Below are positions 20,087-27,258 of a stretch of 32,759 bases of DNA, one piece after another. A program made the position numbers and the translations under genes. The stretch spans positions 1 through 32,759 of the forward strand of contig WRJE01000018.1 of NCBI GenBank assembly GCA_009782385.1, read 5' to 3'. The stretch's first letter is position 1. Every line of letters begins with the position of its first letter. Below the pieces are notes generated by a model. The model had not been told where the DNA came from. It searched no databases and saw only the letters and a program-made list of their open reading frames with translations. The DNA comes from Oscillospiraceae bacterium. Its GTDB lineage: Bacteria; Bacillota; Clostridia; Oscillospirales; UBA929.

Positions 20087-21709
20087 TTTGACGGTATCGC
20101 GTTTTTTTCGGTGGAATGTTATCGCGAATCTGTGGGTTTCCTCCTGTATGCGCCCAACGGTGGCGAACAGTGTCGCGCTGTGAGTAATGCCGATTTCCAT
20201 GTTGTCGGGTGTTACCAATCCGCGTGTGCGGTGGCGGCTGTCCTTTACCATGCCGAACACCGGAACGCTTATCCCCAACGTGTCCAGAGCGCGGACAGCC
20301 ATTTTGGCGTGGGTCGCGCCGCCGTCAATAAACAAAACGTCAGGCATATCTGAAAACTTCTTATCCTCGTCCAACAGCCGCTTGAAGCGGCGGGTGAGTA
20401 CCTCCTGCATAGCGTGGTAGTCATCGTTGATAGTTTCGTCTTTTATAGTGAACAGACGATAATCACGTTTACGCGGCTCGCCGTCAAGAAATACCGTCAT
20501 CGCGCCGACACGGTGCTTGTCCCCCGTGTTGGAAATATCGAACGCCTCTATTCTGCGTACCGTTTCATCCAGATTCAACGCCCGTGTCAGCTCCAGCATA
20601 TTCTTCGCGGCTCTCTCCTCTTTAGTCGTGACGCGCTCAAGTTCCTCACGCGCGTTTACGACCGCCAATCTAACGCGCTGAACATCATCGCCGCGTTTGG
20701 GAACGCGAAGTTTAGTGTTCAGCAGTTGGGCAACACTCTCTTTGTCCTCTATTTCACAGGGTAAAAGTATCAGCTTAGGGTATTCGGGACGGTTGGCGTA
20801 ATACTGCGTCAAAAATCCGGAAATAACTTCCCGTTCTTCTTCCAACGGAAACATTACAATATCGCGTGAGAACAACTCTCCGTTAAGGTAGTGCAGCACC
20901 GCGACACAGGATTTTGCCGCGCCCGCGTGAAAGCCGATTACATCGGTGTCCGCCTTGCCTCCGGCAATGACTTTCTGGCGTTTGGAGAGATTGGAAACAG
21001 CGTTTCGGCGGTCACGCAGAGCTGCCGCTTTTTCAAACTCAAGATTGTCAGCGGCGGCTAACATCTGCCTGTCAAGTTCGCCGAGCAGCTTAGAGTGCTT
21101 GCCCTCCATCAGCAGAACAGCCTGCTCTATAACAGCGTTGTACTCTTCCTTCGTGATGTTTCCCTCACACGGCGCGATACAGCGGTTGAGATGACGCTGA
21201 AGACATGGGCGTTCTTTGCCAATATCGCGCGGGAACTTTCGTTCGCAGGTTGGCAGTTTAAGTACCTCGCTAAGTGTCTTTACAACCGAAGACGCGACTT
21301 TACGCCCCCCATACGGGCCGAGATAACGCGAGTCGTCTTCTTTGTATTTTTTCGAGATATAAAGCCGCGCGTAGGGTTCGCGCGGTATGCGTATAAACGG
21401 ATAGCCGCCCTTGTCACTCTTTAGCAGTATGTTATATTTGGGTTGGTGGCGTTTTATCAGCGAGCATTCAAGCACGAGAGCCTCAAACTCCGTACCTGCC
21501 ACAATGGTATCGAAATCGTTGACTTGAGCCACCATATTAACGGTCTTTTGAGTGTGACCGCTTCCGCTCTGGAAATATGATGTAACGCGGTTGCGGAGTG
21601 CTTTTGCCTTGCCGACATAGATAACCTCTCCGGTTTTGTTCATCATTATATAGACCCCCGGTTTAAGGGGCAATGTTAACGCTTTGTCATGCAGCTCTTT
21701 CTTATTCAT
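20072..21709 (-). CDS. uvrC: excinuclease ABC subunit UvrC, lacking the C-terminal HhH domain
   Basis: The dual-incision nuclease of nucleotide excision repair. Domains in order are the GIY-YIG nuclease for the 3' cut (PGVYIMMNKTGEVIYVGKAK), a Cys-rich hinge (CERKFP, CLQRHLNRCIAPC) and the UvrB-binding UVR helix pair (NLEFEKAAALRDR). The RNase H-like nuclease for the 5' cut follows (IEAFDISNTGDKHRVGAM and LFIDGGATHAKMA). The protein stops right after the conserved ETHRFAITFHRKKR, where homologues carry about 50-60 more residues forming the DNA-binding (HhH)2 domain. It is 545 aa against the usual 600 or so. The terminal residues come from an AT-rich repeat. The start is ATG 21709 (a GTG two codons earlier is possible), with no strong ribosome site. 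Confidence 0.93.
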   Translation of the reverse strand: MNKKELHDKALTLPLKPGVYIMMNKTGEVIYVGKAKALRNRVTSYFQSGSGHTQKTVNMVAQVNDFDTIVAGTEFEALVLECSLIKRHQPKYNILLKSDKGGYPFIRIPREPYARLYISKKYKEDDSRYLGPYGGRKVASSVVKTLSEVLKLPTCERKFPRDIGKERPCLQRHLNRCIAPCEGNITKEEYNAVIEQAVLLMEGKHSKLLGELDRQMLAAADNLEFEKAAALRDRRNAVSNLSKRQKVIAGGKADTDVIGFHAGAAKSCVAVLHYLNGELFSRDIVMFPLEEEREVISGFLTQYYANRPEYPKLILLPCEIEDKESVAQLLNTKLRVPKRGDDVQRVRLAVVNAREELERVTTKEERAAKNMLELTRALNLDETVRRIEAFDISNTGDKHRVGAMTVFLDGEPRKRDYRLFTIKDETINDDYHAMQEVLTRRFKRLLDEDKKFSDMPDVLFIDGGATHAKMAVRALDTLGISVPVFGMVKDSRHRTRGLVTPDNMEIGITHSATLFATVGRIQEETHRFAITFHRKKRDTVKPINN

Positions 21710-21721
21710 AAGCACAACTAA

Positions 21722-21749
21722 ACCGCCTGGATCTAAGAAATCCGGCGGC
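21722..21749 (-). terminator. hairpin after the HPr gene
   Basis: CCGCCTGGAT and ATCCGGCGG pair with one bulged T around a seven-base loop, starting 17 bases after the HPr stop. On the - strand a short TTTAG follows, so it is a weak terminator or processing site before uvrC. Confidence 0.5.
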
Positions 21750-21765
21750 TGACTTATTTATATGT

Positions 21766-22032
21766 TTAAGCGTTGTCACCGGGGTTTGCGACTAACTCGG
21801 CAAGAGACGCAACGGCATCGTGTTCATCATCTCCGTCCGCCTCAATATTGATTGACATACCGTTGATTATCCCAAGCGACAGTATCCCAAGCAGACTTTT
21901 TGCGTTAACGCGGCGTTCGTCTTTTTCAACCCAGATACTGGAGTTGAACTCATTGGCTTTTTGGATAAAGAAAGTCGCGGGCCGCGCGTGCAGTCCTACC
22001 GGGCTTCCGACCGTAACTTCTTTGGAATACAT
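21766..22032 (-). CDS. ptsH: HPr-family phosphocarrier protein
   Basis: An 88-aa HPr. His15 in GLHARPA accepts phosphate from enzyme I for PTS sugar uptake, and Ser46 in NAKSLLGILSLGI is the HPr-kinase target used in CcpA catabolite control. Both are present, so it is a true HPr rather than a Crh (which lacks His15). No enzyme I or HPr kinase is in the window. GGGAGGG lies seven bases before ATG, and a near-consensus promoter lies about 50 bases upstream. It is probably transcribed separately from mutS2, with some reading into uvrC. Confidence 0.95.
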   Translation of the reverse strand: MYSKEVTVGSPVGLHARPATFFIQKANEFNSSIWVEKDERRVNAKSLLGILSLGIINGMSINIEADGDDEHDAVASLAELVANPGDNA

Positions 22033-22082
22033 ACGATTCCCTCCCTGAATATCTGTTTCCCCTAAATCTCTATATAAAGTGT

Positions 22083-22111
22083 ATTATATCAACGGCGCAA
22101 CGATTCGTCAA
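22083..22111 (-). promoter_or_regulatory. promoter of the HPr gene
   Basis: On the - strand TTGACG (22111-22106), a 17-base spacer, then the consensus TATAAT (22088-22083). Confidence 0.85.
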
Positions 22112-22172
22112 TCGGCAGATTAGCTAATTGAAGTTGTTTAGAGACGCGTATTGTTGACATAATATACAATGT

Positions 22173-24515
22173 TTATCGCATTTCTACAATCGTAACGCCG
22201 TCTTCACCCTCCCCAAAACGCCCCAGACGGAACGACTTAACCTGTTTATTCCGTTTTAACGCCTGATGCACCGCCGAGCGCACCGCTCCCGTGCCTTTGC
22301 CGTGAATGACCGTAACGCCGCCCAGTTTTGCCATTACGGCGTTGTCAATGAATATTTCCATCGCGCCGACAGCCTCATCGGTCGTCATACCGCGTAAATC
22401 CACTTCTGCTGAAGCCCGCGCCGTTACGGATGACGGTCTGATTGACGCGCCGCCCTTGGCGGCGGCGGGTTTTTCCTCGGTAAGCCGCACATCTTTGGGT
22501 TTTGCCGTCACTTTTAATAATCCCGCCTGTAAAGTAAGAACGCCGTTCTTTATATCCAGTATGGTCGCGGCGGTATTTGTACGCAGAAGCGTAACCGTGT
22601 CGCCTATTTTCAACGGGCGTTGGGGTGTAGGAGGAGGCTCGTCCGCCGTTTTCTGCGGCGACAGCTCGCGTTCCGCTTGGTTAAGTATGGACTTTAGTGA
22701 AGATTTCGCATCGTTTAACGCCTGATAATTCAGTTCCTCGCCGCTCTTACGCTTTAATTCGGACAACTCTTTAAGCACCAAGTCCACCGTCTCTTTGGTG
22801 TCTCTGATGATACTCTCCGCCTCCGACCGCGCTTTTTGAGTGTAATTGCCGCGCTCTTTTTCCATAACCGCGCGTTCGGATTCGGTCTTTTTTGCGTTTT
22901 CTTCAGCTTCAATCCGCAAAACTGCGGCTTGCGCGGATTCGCGCTCCCAGTGAATCCTCTGTTCCTCCAAGCGGCTGATGACATCCTCAAAGCGGGCATT
23001 CTCCTGCCCTATCTTTGCTTGGGCGCGTTCGATGATATTTTCGTCCAGTCCAAGCCGCCTTGAAATGGCAAAAGCGTTGGATTTCCCCGGTATGCCCGTT
23101 AGCAGACGGTATGTCGGGCGCAGTGTCTCCACGTCAAACTCGCAGGAGGCGTTTTCAACGCCCTCGGTGGTCAGCGCGAAGATTTTCAGTTCGGCATAGT
23201 GCGTGGTAGCTACTGTTTTCGCGCCGAGCAGACGCGCCTGTTCGATTACCGACACAGCCAGTGCCGCGCCCTCTATTGGGTCTGTACCCGCGCCCAGTTC
23301 ATCGAACAGCATAAGCGTGTTGTTGTCGGCGCGTTCAAGCATTGTTACAATGTTTTTCATGTGGGATGAAAATGTGGAGAGCGACTGTTCAATGCTCTGT
23401 TCATCGCCGATGTCCGCCATTATATTCGCGAAGACTGCCGTTTCGCTGCCATCGTCCGCCGGAATGTGCAGCCCGCACGCCGCCATTTGCGACAGCAGTC
23501 CAATGGTTTTCAGAGCGACTGTTTTTCCGCCCGTGTTCGGACCGGTGATGATAAGCGTGTCATAACCGTGACCGAGCGTGACCGATATCGGTACGACTTT
23601 TTGCTTGTCCAGCAAGGGATGGCGGGCGTTGAGCAGTTTAACGCGCCCGCTATCGTTCATTATCGGTTCGCGGGCGTTCATATCATAGGACAGCTTGCCT
23701 CTGGCAAATATGGCATCGAGTTCCACCAATACGTTATAGTTGCTGTTAAGCATATCGGCGCAGTCCGCGCAGTCGGCGGACAATTCCGCCAGAATACGCT
23801 CAATCTCCTTGCGCTCCTTCGCGGACAACTCTTTAAGTTCGTTGTTGGCGTTGACGACCTGTATCGGCTCGATGAACAGCGTCGCGCCGCTGCTGGACAC
23901 ATCGTGGGTCAGTCCGGGCAGGTCGGCTTTATGCTCCGCTTTTACGGGGACGACAAATCTGTCGCCGCGCTGTGTGATTATGGGGTCTTGCAGGATTTTC
24001 GAGTATGCGGGCGAGGATATGATTTTTTGCAGATGGTCGCGGATTTTTGACGCGGCGACACGCATATGCCTCCGTATTTGCGCCAGTTCAGGGCTTGCGG
24101 CATCCGCTATCTCGTCTTCGCCGATAATTGAGTTGGTAATCTTATCCTCTAGGTGATTGTTTGACTGCAATGTGTTGAACATCGGTGTCAGGCAGTCATC
24201 GCCGCCCTTTGTGCCGTAGCCTTTCGCGCGGCGAGCGGCGTTCAGCACCGCCGCCATTGACAGCAGTTCGCGGGTGTTAAGGCTGCCGCCCAGTTCCGCT
24301 CGTTTCAACGACGCGCCGACAGGCGCGATACTCGCAAACGGCGGACTGCCGAAGATTCCTATCAGTCCCCTTGCCGCCGATGTCTGCTCAATGAGAGCTT
24401 GAGCGGCAGACAGGCTGTCCGCCGGGGACAGCTCAAGGCACAGCTCTTTCGCCCTCTCCGACACGGCGAGAGCTGAGAGCTTTTCAAGTATTTTCGGCAG
24501 TTCCAGTTTTGTCAT
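22173..24515 (-). CDS. mutS2: MutS2 / RqcU ATPase with Smr domain
   Basis: A 780-aa MutS-family ATPase. In Firmicutes MutS2 binds collided ribosomes and splits them, and it also suppresses recombination. The N-terminal lever/clamp region is residues 1-300 and the Walker A GPNTGGKT is at 325-332. LFDELGAGTDPIEGAALA (Walker B) and TVATTHYAELK follow. A long KOW/coiled-coil arm runs about 500-640, and the C-terminal Smr nuclease domain (VDLRGMTTDEAVGAME, then VIHGKGTGAVRSAVHQ) ends the protein. It lacks the MutS mismatch-recognition domain, as expected. GGGG precedes ATG. The next gene downstream is HPr. Confidence 0.97.
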   Translation of the reverse strand: MTKLELPKILEKLSALAVSERAKELCLELSPADSLSAAQALIEQTSAARGLIGIFGSPPFASIAPVGASLKRAELGGSLNTRELLSMAAVLNAARRAKGYGTKGGDDCLTPMFNTLQSNNHLEDKITNSIIGEDEIADAASPELAQIRRHMRVAASKIRDHLQKIISSPAYSKILQDPIITQRGDRFVVPVKAEHKADLPGLTHDVSSSGATLFIEPIQVVNANNELKELSAKERKEIERILAELSADCADCADMLNSNYNVLVELDAIFARGKLSYDMNAREPIMNDSGRVKLLNARHPLLDKQKVVPISVTLGHGYDTLIITGPNTGGKTVALKTIGLLSQMAACGLHIPADDGSETAVFANIMADIGDEQSIEQSLSTFSSHMKNIVTMLERADNNTLMLFDELGAGTDPIEGAALAVSVIEQARLLGAKTVATTHYAELKIFALTTEGVENASCEFDVETLRPTYRLLTGIPGKSNAFAISRRLGLDENIIERAQAKIGQENARFEDVISRLEEQRIHWERESAQAAVLRIEAEENAKKTESERAVMEKERGNYTQKARSEAESIIRDTKETVDLVLKELSELKRKSGEELNYQALNDAKSSLKSILNQAERELSPQKTADEPPPTPQRPLKIGDTVTLLRTNTAATILDIKNGVLTLQAGLLKVTAKPKDVRLTEEKPAAAKGGASIRPSSVTARASAEVDLRGMTTDEAVGAMEIFIDNAVMAKLGGVTVIHGKGTGAVRSAVHQALKRNKQVKSFRLGRFGEGEDGVTIVEMR

Positions 24516-24552
24516 GTTGTTACCCCTTTTTGTGGTTGATTATACGCATCTT

Positions 24553-24658
24553 GTAGGGGCGGTCATTGGCCGCCCGTGCCTAACCATTCCGCCGCATTCG
24601 TAGGGACGAACTGTGTTCGTCCGTGTTCCATACATGGGCGGCAGATTGCCGCCCCTAC
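24553..24658. repeat. family-1 composite repeat upstream of mutS2
   Basis: Three hairpins: GTAGGGGCGGTCATTGGCCG and on, then GTAGGGACGAACTGTGTTCG and on, then GGGCGGCAGATTGCCGCCC followed by CTAC. An extra outer pair, CCATTCCG (24583-24590) and CGGAATGG (24658-24665), brackets the last two hairpins. Confidence 0.85.
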
Positions 24659-24674
24659 GGAATGGCGGATACGG

Positions 24675-25460
24675 TCAAATTTTACGCAAATTAAAAACCG
24701 TGACAAAATGCGGAATATCAAAAATTTCGGGTACACTTTTCAGATATTCTATATGTTCTCTTTCAAATTCCGCGATTTTATCCGCCGACAGCGATGACGC
24801 GCCAATGCCTCGGCACGCTTTCATGCGCCCGTGCCAGCTCTCGCGTGTAAACGTAACAGGCGCGTCATAACCAAAAGAATTTTCAACCTCAAATAAACCT
24901 TTCGCTTCATCCGGAAAATCGTAAGCAAACCGTTTCATGCTGTGACCCGACCATGAAGGGTTGTATTTCAAAATCATTTTTTCGCTGTTTGCCGCTATTT
25001 CGCTTTCATCTGGAATCCATGCCATAAACAATATACAAAAATGTCCCGAATCCTTTAATATGCTATGGATTTTAGGAAATACAACACTTTTATCAAAATA
25101 CTGATAACATTGGCAAGCCGTTACGGCATCGAAGTGTTTTTCGGGAAAATCTACCGTTTCGGCGGGAGAAACTACATATGAAATATTCATACCCGCCGAG
25201 AGGAGCCGAGCTTGTTCAATTTGATTTTCCGAGATGTCTGAACCGATAAACTCCGCTCCGTATTTATAAAGATTGCGCGGCAGAACACCTGTACCCGTGC
25301 CTATATCCAATACACGCTGCCCTTTGACGCACAAGCCCATTTCAACTATCTTTTTATAGAAAATGTCCGGATAAATATCCCTGAATTTCGCGTAATCTTC
25401 CGATGTGCGTCCCCAATCGAAACTCTTTCCGTTATCAATATCGCTTTTTGTTATTTTCAT
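24675..25460 (-). CDS. class I SAM-dependent methyltransferase
   Basis: A 261-aa Rossmann-fold methyltransferase of the Methyltransf_11/25 type. Motif I is VLDIGTGTGVLPRNL (near residues 50-65), an acidic ribose-binding strand follows at FIGSDISENQIEQAR, and motif IV is DAVTACQCYQYFD. The C-terminal half (MKRFAYDFPDEAK, then FTRESWHGRMKACRGIGAS) resembles small-molecule methyltransferases rather than rRNA enzymes, but the substrate cannot be read. GGAGGT lies eight bases before ATG. It lies between mutS2 and the paralogous membrane pair, with a family-1 repeat on each side, so it is probably an insertion into the recO-mutS2 region. Confidence 0.88.
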   Translation of the reverse strand: MKITKSDIDNGKSFDWGRTSEDYAKFRDIYPDIFYKKIVEMGLCVKGQRVLDIGTGTGVLPRNLYKYGAEFIGSDISENQIEQARLLSAGMNISYVVSPAETVDFPEKHFDAVTACQCYQYFDKSVVFPKIHSILKDSGHFCILFMAWIPDESEIAANSEKMILKYNPSWSGHSMKRFAYDFPDEAKGLFEVENSFGYDAPVTFTRESWHGRMKACRGIGASSLSADKIAEFEREHIEYLKSVPEIFDIPHFVTVFNLRKI

Positions 25461-25492
25461 TTTACCTCCGGTTAATAATTATTCTGGCGCGT

Positions 25493-25534
25493 CCTGTAGG
25501 GGCGGTCATTGGCCGCCCGAGAGCGATCTACAGG
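25493..25534. repeat. family-1 repeat with an outer CCTGTAG palindrome
   Basis: The hairpin GGGGCGGTCATTGGCCGCCC is enclosed by CCTGTAG (25493-25499) and CTACAGG (25528-25534). It separates the methyltransferase from the membrane pair. Confidence 0.75.
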
Positions 25535-25571
25535 ATGATAGGGTATTGGAATTCAATTTTCAAAATGCCCG

Positions 25572-25913
25572 TTACCATGAAGAACCAGAAAATGCAAACA
25601 TAAATATAAGCGAAAACAGCATAATGATAATATTTCTCACTGACAATAAAACAGATGATATTAATAAAAATGGAACAAGTTTTTTGGTTATACCGCTTGT
25701 CTTATTTAAGGCAAGTACAAATCCTGAAATACCCATAATTGCAGCGATAACCGTAGAAAAGAATTCTTCTAAATACACCAAGTCACTAAAAATATTAAAA
25801 CTAGAAAAAATAGATATAACTCCCGAAAAAAACATAATTATACCAACCACTAATGAAGTTGCGCTTGGAAGCATACACAACGATAAAAGAATTATTTTAA
25901 CGACTCGCCTCAT
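25572..25913 (-). CDS. small membrane protein B (paralogue of the upstream gene)
   Basis: A 113-aa protein with about four hydrophobic segments and no known motif. It starts MRRVVKIILLSLCMLPSATS. The TSGITKKLVPFLLISSVLLS stretch aligns with the same part of the gene just upstream, so the two are tandem duplicates. I chose ATG 25913 with GGAGGG seven bases upstream. The upstream gene's stop lies inside that ribosome site (one base between stop and start), so the pair is coupled. AT-rich composition contrasts with recO and mutS2. Function unknown; an immunity-like or membrane-stress role would be speculation. Confidence 0.65.
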   Translation of the reverse strand: MRRVVKIILLSLCMLPSATSLVVGIIMFFSGVISIFSSFNIFSDLVYLEEFFSTVIAAIMGISGFVLALNKTSGITKKLVPFLLISSVLLSVRNIIIMLFSLIFMFAFSGSSW

Positions 25914-25914
25914 A

Positions 25915-26259
25915 CTACCCTCCATAAGTGTATAAATCACTTGCTATTATAGATAAAATAAAAAATAGCAAATCGGAAAATACACTGATTGACAGTAAAA
26001 CAGAAGATGCTAAGAAAAACAGAGCAAGTTTTCTAACTGTACCGCTCGGTTCTTTTAGTAACAACTTAAATCCGATAACTCCTATAGTTACTGCGATACA
26101 CGATGATATGAACTCATGTATTTGGTTTGAAAATGAAAGAAAGTTGAACTCATAATGGATAGTAACTAAATTGAGCATCATGAATATTTGTATTATTAGA
26201 GAAGCTACGCTTGGAAGTATACACAGCAACAACAAGCATATTTTTACATACCTCTTCAT
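25915..26259 (-). CDS. small membrane protein A (paralogue of the downstream gene)
   Basis: A 114-aa protein with about four membrane segments. It begins MKRYVKICLLLLCILPSVAS, and PSGTVRKLALFFLASSVLLS matches protein B. A central polar loop (HYEFNFLSFSNQIHEFISS) differs between the two. GGAGG lies six bases before ATG. It follows recO after 85 bases and is AT-rich, so it was probably gained and then duplicated. No family recognised. Confidence 0.65.
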   Translation of the reverse strand: MKRYVKICLLLLCILPSVASLIIQIFMMLNLVTIHYEFNFLSFSNQIHEFISSCIAVTIGVIGFKLLLKEPSGTVRKLALFFLASSVLLSISVFSDLLFFILSIIASDLYTYGG

Positions 26260-26344
26260 ATAAACCTCCGAATGAGTATACTATTTGTGATGTACATATA
26301 ATTCTTAATTATTCAAGTTCTAGCAAGATGATAAAAATATTATA

Positions 26345-26980
26345 TTACATAAATTCCAATGACGCGAACGATTTTTCCACCTGTGACACAACATACTGCT
26401 CACACGCTTTTGACAGAACCGCCGTATCATCATCATTCAGCGCGAACGAAACAAGCCGCTGCGGCTCGCACGACAAAATGTGGCGCATAGCGTCCAACGC
26501 GCCGGGTGTCAGCCTGTGTTCATGCTCGTCCAAATCCGGCTCAAAGCCGGACAGCGACATTAACCTCAGCTCAAACGCCGCCTTTATAATCTCAGCAGGG
26601 CGTTTGCTCCGACCCAGAGCGTTCAGCCCCCACAGGGCGAGTTCAAAAATATCGGCGCAAGGCACGTTCTCAACGCAGACAGCGTCAAGCAGTTCCGCAA
26701 AATAGATTCCGAATGAGAAACTTTTTATATCCTGACGCAAATCAAAGAACAGGTCGATGGTTTCGGAATCATCGAGCGTATGCCGGCCTTTTGAAACAAA
26801 AAGCGTGTACTCCGAGTATGCCAGCAGTTGAGACGACGCTATATGAGGACTGCCACGGCGGCGCGCGCCGCGAGCCAGAACGGACAGTTTACCGTCCTCC
26901 GGCGTGAGGACGGTCAGCATTTTGTCGTAGTCCTTATACGCGGTCTCGCGCAGTACCAGCGCGTGTGTTTGTTTGTGCAT
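26345..26980 (-). CDS. recO: DNA repair protein RecO, without the usual zinc-finger loop
   Basis: A recombination mediator (211 aa) that loads RecA with RecR on gapped DNA. The N-terminal OB fold is clear (HALVLRETAYKDYDKMLTVL, then GKLSVLARGARR and LAYSEYTLF), and the helical C-terminal domain follows. Firmicute homologues are usually about 240-250 aa and carry a four-Cys zinc finger after the LSGFEPDLDE motif. Here the sequence passes from DEHEHRLTPGALDAMRHIL with no Cys pair, so about 25-30 residues are missing. I chose ATG 26980, preceded by GGTGAT; a GTG three codons earlier is the alternative. Confidence 0.88.
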   Translation of the reverse strand: MHKQTHALVLRETAYKDYDKMLTVLTPEDGKLSVLARGARRRGSPHIASSQLLAYSEYTLFVSKGRHTLDDSETIDLFFDLRQDIKSFSFGIYFAELLDAVCVENVPCADIFELALWGLNALGRSKRPAEIIKAAFELRLMSLSGFEPDLDEHEHRLTPGALDAMRHILSCEPQRLVSFALNDDDTAVLSKACEQYVVSQVEKSFASLEFM

Positions 26981-27028
26981 CGGTATCACCGAGCGTTATT
27001 GTATCACAGGTTCTTGTTTTTTGCAAAC

Positions 27029-27181
27029 GGGCGGACGAACGACCGCCCCTACGGGGTTTTCGCCGTTTTCGTAGGGGCGACCTTTGGTCGTCCGCGTTCC
27101 CCCGTAGGGCGCGGCATCCTTGACGCGCCGTGTAAAAATGGCGATAAAACGCGAACGGGCGGGCATGGAAGCCCGCCCCTA
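27029..27181. repeat. family-1 composite array, four hairpins; left copy of a 103-bp direct repeat
   Basis: The array fills most of the recO-side intergenic gap (26981-27258). Hairpins: GGGCGGACGAACGACCGCCC+CTAC, GTAGGGGCGACCTTTGGTCG and on, GTAGGGCGCGGCATCCTTG and on, and GGGCGGGCATGGAAGCCC and on with CCTAC. Bases 27029-27131 match 30511-30613 at 99 of 103 positions by eye. Confidence 0.85.
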
Positions 27182-27258
27182 CCGTATTCCCAATGGTCGT
27201 AGACGCGGCATCATACCGCCCGTTATAATAATTAATCGTATTATGTAATACCTAAAAT

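Noticed and set aside
21766-22032. Crh rather than HPr
   Set aside because: His15 is present, so the PTS phosphocarrier role is retained.
24553-24658. CRISPR array
   Set aside because: The repeated units are palindromes with variable stems and no uniform spacers, and no cas gene is present.
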